59,801 bases of DNA, from the NCBI RefSeq assembly GCF_008120935.1, contig NZ_RDBO01000077.1, positions 1,997,581-2,057,381 on the forward strand, read 5' to 3'. A program made the translations under genes and the position numbers. Below the pieces are notes generated by a model, which did not search any database, had not been told where the DNA came from, and worked only from the letters and a program-made list of their open reading frames with translations. Below, piece after piece: positions 57,023 through 59,801 of the stretch. Origin of the DNA: Streptomyces sp. sk2.1 (GTDB lineage Bacteria; Actinomycetota; Actinomycetes; Streptomycetales; Streptomycetaceae). Position 1 is the first letter of the stretch; every line of letters begins with the position of its first letter.

Positions 57023-57871
57023 TCAGCCCCCGGTGACCTCGGCCGGCAGGGCGATGCGGTGCTCGCCCGCGTACACGTTCATGGAGGGGCCCCGCAGGAA
57101 GCCCACCAGGGTCAGCCCGGTCTCGTCCGCCAGGTCGACGGCGAGCGACGACGGCGCCGAGACCGCGGCGAGCACCGGGATCCCGGCCATCACCGCCTTC
57201 TGGGCCAGCTCGAACGAGGCCCGCCCCGACACCAGCAGGATCGCCCGGGACAGCGGCAGCCGGTGGTCGGTCAGCGCCCGGCCGACCAGCTTGTCCACCG
57301 CGTTGTGCCGGCCGACGTCCTCCCGGACGTCGAGCAGTTCGCCCGTCTCGGAGAACAGCGCCGCCGCGTGCAGCCCGCCGGTCCGGTCGAAGACCCGCTG
57401 CGCGGCGCGCAACCGGTCGGGGAGGGCGGAGAGCAGGGCGGGCTCGACCCGGACCGGGGGAGCGTCGGCGATCGGGTGCCGGGTGGAGGTGCGCACCGCG
57501 TCCAGGCTCGCCTTGCCGCACAGCCCGCAGGACGAGGTGGTGTACACATTGCGTTCGAGGGTGATGTCGGGGACCGGCACACCGGGGGCGAGCTTCACGT
57601 CCACCACGTTGTACGTGTTGCCGCCGTCCGCCGTCGCCCCGGCGCAGTAGACGATCGACCGCACCTCGGAACCGTCCCCGACGACGCCCTCGCTCACCAG
57701 GAAGCCCGCGGCGAGCGCGAAGTCGTCCCCCGGCGTGCGCATCGTGATGGCGAGCGGCCTGCCGTTCAGCCGGATCTCCAGCGGCTCCTCGGCGACGAGC
57801 GTGTCGGGACGGACGGAGACCGCCCCGTCCCGGATGCGGATGGTGCGGCGGCGCTCGGTGACCCGTCCCAT
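57023..57871 (-). CDS. fdhD: Formate dehydrogenase accessory sulfurtransferase
   Basis: The product is 282 aa. FdhD hallmarks are AEEPLEIRLNGRPLAITMR, TPGDDFALAAGFLVSEGVV, the sulfur-carrying CxxC loop SSCGLCGKASL (Cys115, Cys118), LDVREDVGRHNAVDKLVG and LVSGRASFELAQKAVMAGIP. FdhD moves sulfur from IscS to the molybdenum cofactor before insertion in formate dehydrogenase. No formate dehydrogenase gene lies in the window. ATG 57871 is used; the ribosome site is weak, AAGGAG being 14 nt upstream. It is divergent from the ketoacyl synthase gene, with 296 bp between showing nothing notable. Confidence 0.93.
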   Translation of the reverse strand: MGRVTERRRTIRIRDGAVSVRPDTLVAEEPLEIRLNGRPLAITMRTPGDDFALAAGFLVSEGVVGDGSEVRSIVYCAGATADGGNTYNVVDVKLAPGVPVPDITLERNVYTTSSCGLCGKASLDAVRTSTRHPIADAPPVRVEPALLSALPDRLRAAQRVFDRTGGLHAAALFSETGELLDVREDVGRHNAVDKLVGRALTDHRLPLSRAILLVSGRASFELAQKAVMAGIPVLAAVSAPSSLAVDLADETGLTLVGFLRGPSMNVYAGEHRIALPAEVTGG

Positions 57872-58167
57872 AGCGGTTGATCCGACTCCTTGCGTGGTGG
57901 AGGCCGGAACGCCGCGGAAGCCGGACCGGCCCTCGATACGGAGGTCGCCGCAGGTCACCGGAGTGTCGTGCGGAGCGGTGACCCCGGCGGTCCCATTGTC
58001 CTGCACCGGGGATGCGGCAGCGTCCCGTGTGTCGCAAGAGGCGTACGGGACTGTTGTCAAGCCTCCAACGGCCGGGCGTGATTCCTGTGGGAACACGTGA
58101 CCGCGTACCGGGCGGTAGCGACCAAGACTGGATGGTTCCTGCCATACGTAGCGAGGGGATCCCGTAC

Positions 58168-59118
58168 ATGACCGGCTCACGTGTCGTGGCGCTCGGCCAC
58201 TACCAGCCCGCCAAGGTGCTCACCAACGACGACCTGGCGGCCATGGTCGACACCAGCGACGAGTGGATCACCAGCCGTGTCGGCATCAGGACCCGGCACA
58301 TCGGCGGTCCCGACGAGCCGGTGGACGAGCTGGCCGCGCACGCGGGGGCCAAGGCGCTCGCCGGGGCCGGGCTCCAGCCCGCCGAGGTCGACCTGGTCCT
58401 CGTCGCCACCTCCACCGCGATCGACCGTTCCCCGAGCATGTCGGCGCGGGTCGCCGCCCGGCTCGGGATGGAGTCGCCCGCGGTGATGGACATCAACGTG
58501 GTCTGCTCCGGCTTCACCCACGCCCTCGCCACCGCCGACCACGCGATCCGGGCCGGTGCGGCCGAACGCGTCCTGGTCATCGGGGCCGACAAGATGGGGG
58601 ACATCGCCGACTGGACCGACCGCAGCACCTGCGTCCTGCTCGGCGACGGGGCCGGCGCGGCGGTCGTCGTCGCGGAACCGGACGGCGTCGAGCGGCCCGG
58701 TATCGGCCCCGTCCTGTGGGGATCGGTGCCCGGGATGGGCAACGCGGTACGGATCGAGGGGACGCCGCCCCGGTTCGCGCAGGAGGGGCAGTCCGTCTAC
58801 CGCTGGGCCACCACCCAGCTTCCGCCCATCGCCCGCAGGGTGTGCGAGAAGGCCGGCGTCGCCCCGGAGGAACTGGGCGCCGTGGTGCTGCACCAGGCCA
58901 ACCTGCGGATCATCGAACCGATCGCCAGGAAGATCGGCGCGGTCAACGCGGTCGTCGCCCGGGACGTCGTGGACTCCGGCAACACGTCCGCGGCCTCGAT
59001 CCCGATGGCCCTGTCCAAGCTGGTGGAGCGCGGCGAGGTCCACAGCGGCGCGCCCGTCCTGCTCTTCGGCTTCGGCGGCAACCTCTCGTACGCGGGACAG
59101 GTCATCCGCTGCCCCTGA
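58168..59118 (+). CDS. 3-oxoacyl-ACP synthase III (KAS III) family protein
   Basis: The product is 316 aa. The thiolase-fold KAS III catalytic triad is complete: Cys113 (NVVCSGFTHAL), His242 (VVLHQANLRII) and Asn272 (DSGNTSAASIPM). The N-terminal TSDEWITSRVGIRTRHI and the LLGDGAGAAVVV element are also typical of FabH. It condenses an acyl-CoA starter with malonyl-ACP. It stands alone, without fabD, acpP or fabF, so it is probably an accessory or secondary-metabolism FabH rather than the primary fatty-acid one. ATG 58168 has GCGAGGGGA upstream; the longer upstream frame is rejected. Confidence 0.92.
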   Translation: MTGSRVVALGHYQPAKVLTNDDLAAMVDTSDEWITSRVGIRTRHIGGPDEPVDELAAHAGAKALAGAGLQPAEVDLVLVATSTAIDRSPSMSARVAARLGMESPAVMDINVVCSGFTHALATADHAIRAGAAERVLVIGADKMGDIADWTDRSTCVLLGDGAGAAVVVAEPDGVERPGIGPVLWGSVPGMGNAVRIEGTPPRFAQEGQSVYRWATTQLPPIARRVCEKAGVAPEELGAVVLHQANLRIIEPIARKIGAVNAVVARDVVDSGNTSAASIPMALSKLVERGEVHSGAPVLLFGFGGNLSYAGQVIRCP

Positions 59119-59190
59119 GCCGGACGGCCCCGGCGGACCCCGCCGGGGCCGTCCGCGCCCGCGTGCCGGGCGGCGGGCACACTGGCCGGT

Positions 59191-59801
59191 GTGACGATAC
59201 TGAGCAAGGGTGCCAACATGCCGGTCGAGGCCGCCGCGGTCAGGGCGGTGCTCGGCTGGTCGACCGGGTCCGGCGTGCCGGACGTGGACGCTTCCGCGCT
59301 GCTGCTGACCCGCGGCGGACGGGTGCGGTCCGACGACGACTTCGTCTTCTACAACCAGCCGCGGCACGCCTCGGGCGCCGTGACGCACCTCGGCAAACAG
59401 CCCGGTGCCGACACGCTGGAGGTCCGCCCGGGGGCGCTGGGGCCCGACATCGAACGCGTCGCGCTCTGCGCGTCCGCCGACGGCGGCACGTTCGGCCAGG
59501 TCCCGGGGCTGCACCTGCGGCTGCTCGACGCGGTGTCCGGCGCGGAGCTGGCCCGGTTCGAGATGGCCGCGGGACCGGAGACGGCGATGATCGGCGGAGA
59601 GCTCTACCGGCGCGACGGCGGCTGGAAGTTCCGGGCGGTCGGGCAGGGCTACGCGAGCGGACTGGCGGGCCTGGCGACCGACTTCGGCATCACCGTCGAC
59701 GAGGAGCTGCCCGCTCCCGCACCGGCTTCCGCGCCCGCACCGGCTCCCGGGCCCGTGCCCGCGCCGCCGATGCCCCCGGTCCCGGCAGGTGCCCCGGTGC
59801 C
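59191..59801 (+). CDS. TerD-family protein with Pro/Ala-rich extension (cut by the window end)
   Basis: The 5' part encodes about 203 aa and the gene continues past the right edge. A TerD domain occupies residues 1 to about 175: VTILSKGANMPV, LGWSTGSGVPDVDASALLLT, DDDFVFYNQPRHASGAVTHL and GGELYRRDGGWKFRAVGQGY. A linker of alternating Pro and Ala follows (PAPAPASAPAPAPGPVPAPP) and must lead to further domains outside the window. Long TerD-containing proteins of Streptomyces often carry a second C-terminal module. GTG 59191 starts the conserved part. It is the second TerD protein in the window; the first is at 9124. Confidence 0.9.
   Translation, partial: MTILSKGANMPVEAAAVRAVLGWSTGSGVPDVDASALLLTRGGRVRSDDDFVFYNQPRHASGAVTHLGKQPGADTLEVRPGALGPDIERVALCASADGGTFGQVPGLHLRLLDAVSGAELARFEMAAGPETAMIGGELYRRDGGWKFRAVGQGYASGLAGLATDFGITVDEELPAPAPASAPAPAPGPVPAPPMPPVPAGAPV

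Noticed and set aside
1..59801. tRNA, rRNA, CRISPR or insertion-sequence features
   Set aside because: I saw no cloverleaf-like sequence, no regularly spaced repeat array and no transposase with terminal repeats; the tandem repeats found have no spacers.

Overview
The window looks like chromosomal DNA of a Streptomyces or close relative. GC is very high, GTG and TTG starts are common, third codon positions are almost always G or C, and the family content is typical (DUF6204, DUF5107, TIGR03086, TerD, MmyB-type regulators, a fused SecDF, a short third actin homologue). I saw no rRNA, tRNA, CRISPR array, intact insertion sequence or intact prophage. All family names come from reading translated sequence without a database search.

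Left part (1-10.1 kb): a membrane-anchored unknown protein, a secreted L,D-transpeptidase and a large SdrD/SpaA-like surface protein are followed by the first highlight. Four near-identical operators (TCTACA-N4-TGTAGA) at 5965, 7110, 8970 and 9046 lie beside a BlaI-type repressor, an M56 (BlaR1-like) membrane peptidase without a sensor domain, an ArsR-type regulator, a 73-aa helix-hairpin-helix-like protein and a TerD-TatA pair. This looks like a compact stress regulon that I do not recognise from the literature.

10.1-30 kb: mostly housekeeping or unknown genes. They are a DUF5107/TPR protein, methyltransferases, an SMP-30 hydrolase, an aminotransferase homologue without its catalytic lysine, two MBL-fold hydrolases around a DedA protein, a degenerate serine-recombinase domain, a holin-like/phosphodiesterase fusion, an NAD-dependent DNA ligase, a short MreB-like protein, a frameshifted proline-rich secreted protein and a fused SecDF. 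Four perfect hairpins in 163 bp follow secDF.

30-42 kb: the second highlight is an 11-gene minus-strand operon, mostly with 4-bp stop/start overlaps. It encodes an ATP-grasp ligase, a DUF364 heavy-metal-chelation protein, a cysteine-synthase/SbnA-like enzyme, an enolase-superfamily epimerase, an MFS exporter, a methyltransferase and a complete nickel/peptide-type ABC importer. A Fur/Zur-like inverted repeat sits inside its promoter. The best reading is biosynthesis, export and re-import of an amino-acid-derived metallophore under metal control. A GNAT acetyltransferase diverges from the same intergenic region.

42-60 kb: an XRE/MmyB regulator, pterin dehydratase, two LysR regulators (one beside a His-rich methyltransferase, one beside a bile-acid-symporter-family transporter), a small secreted protein behind an AT-rich region, a ricin-type lectin, an aldo/keto reductase, and a GH8 glycanase/PQQ sugar dehydrogenase operon in which both enzymes carry the same carbohydrate-binding module. 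After these come a long-chain acyl-CoA synthetase, FdhD, a ketoacyl-ACP synthase III and a second TerD protein cut by the window edge.
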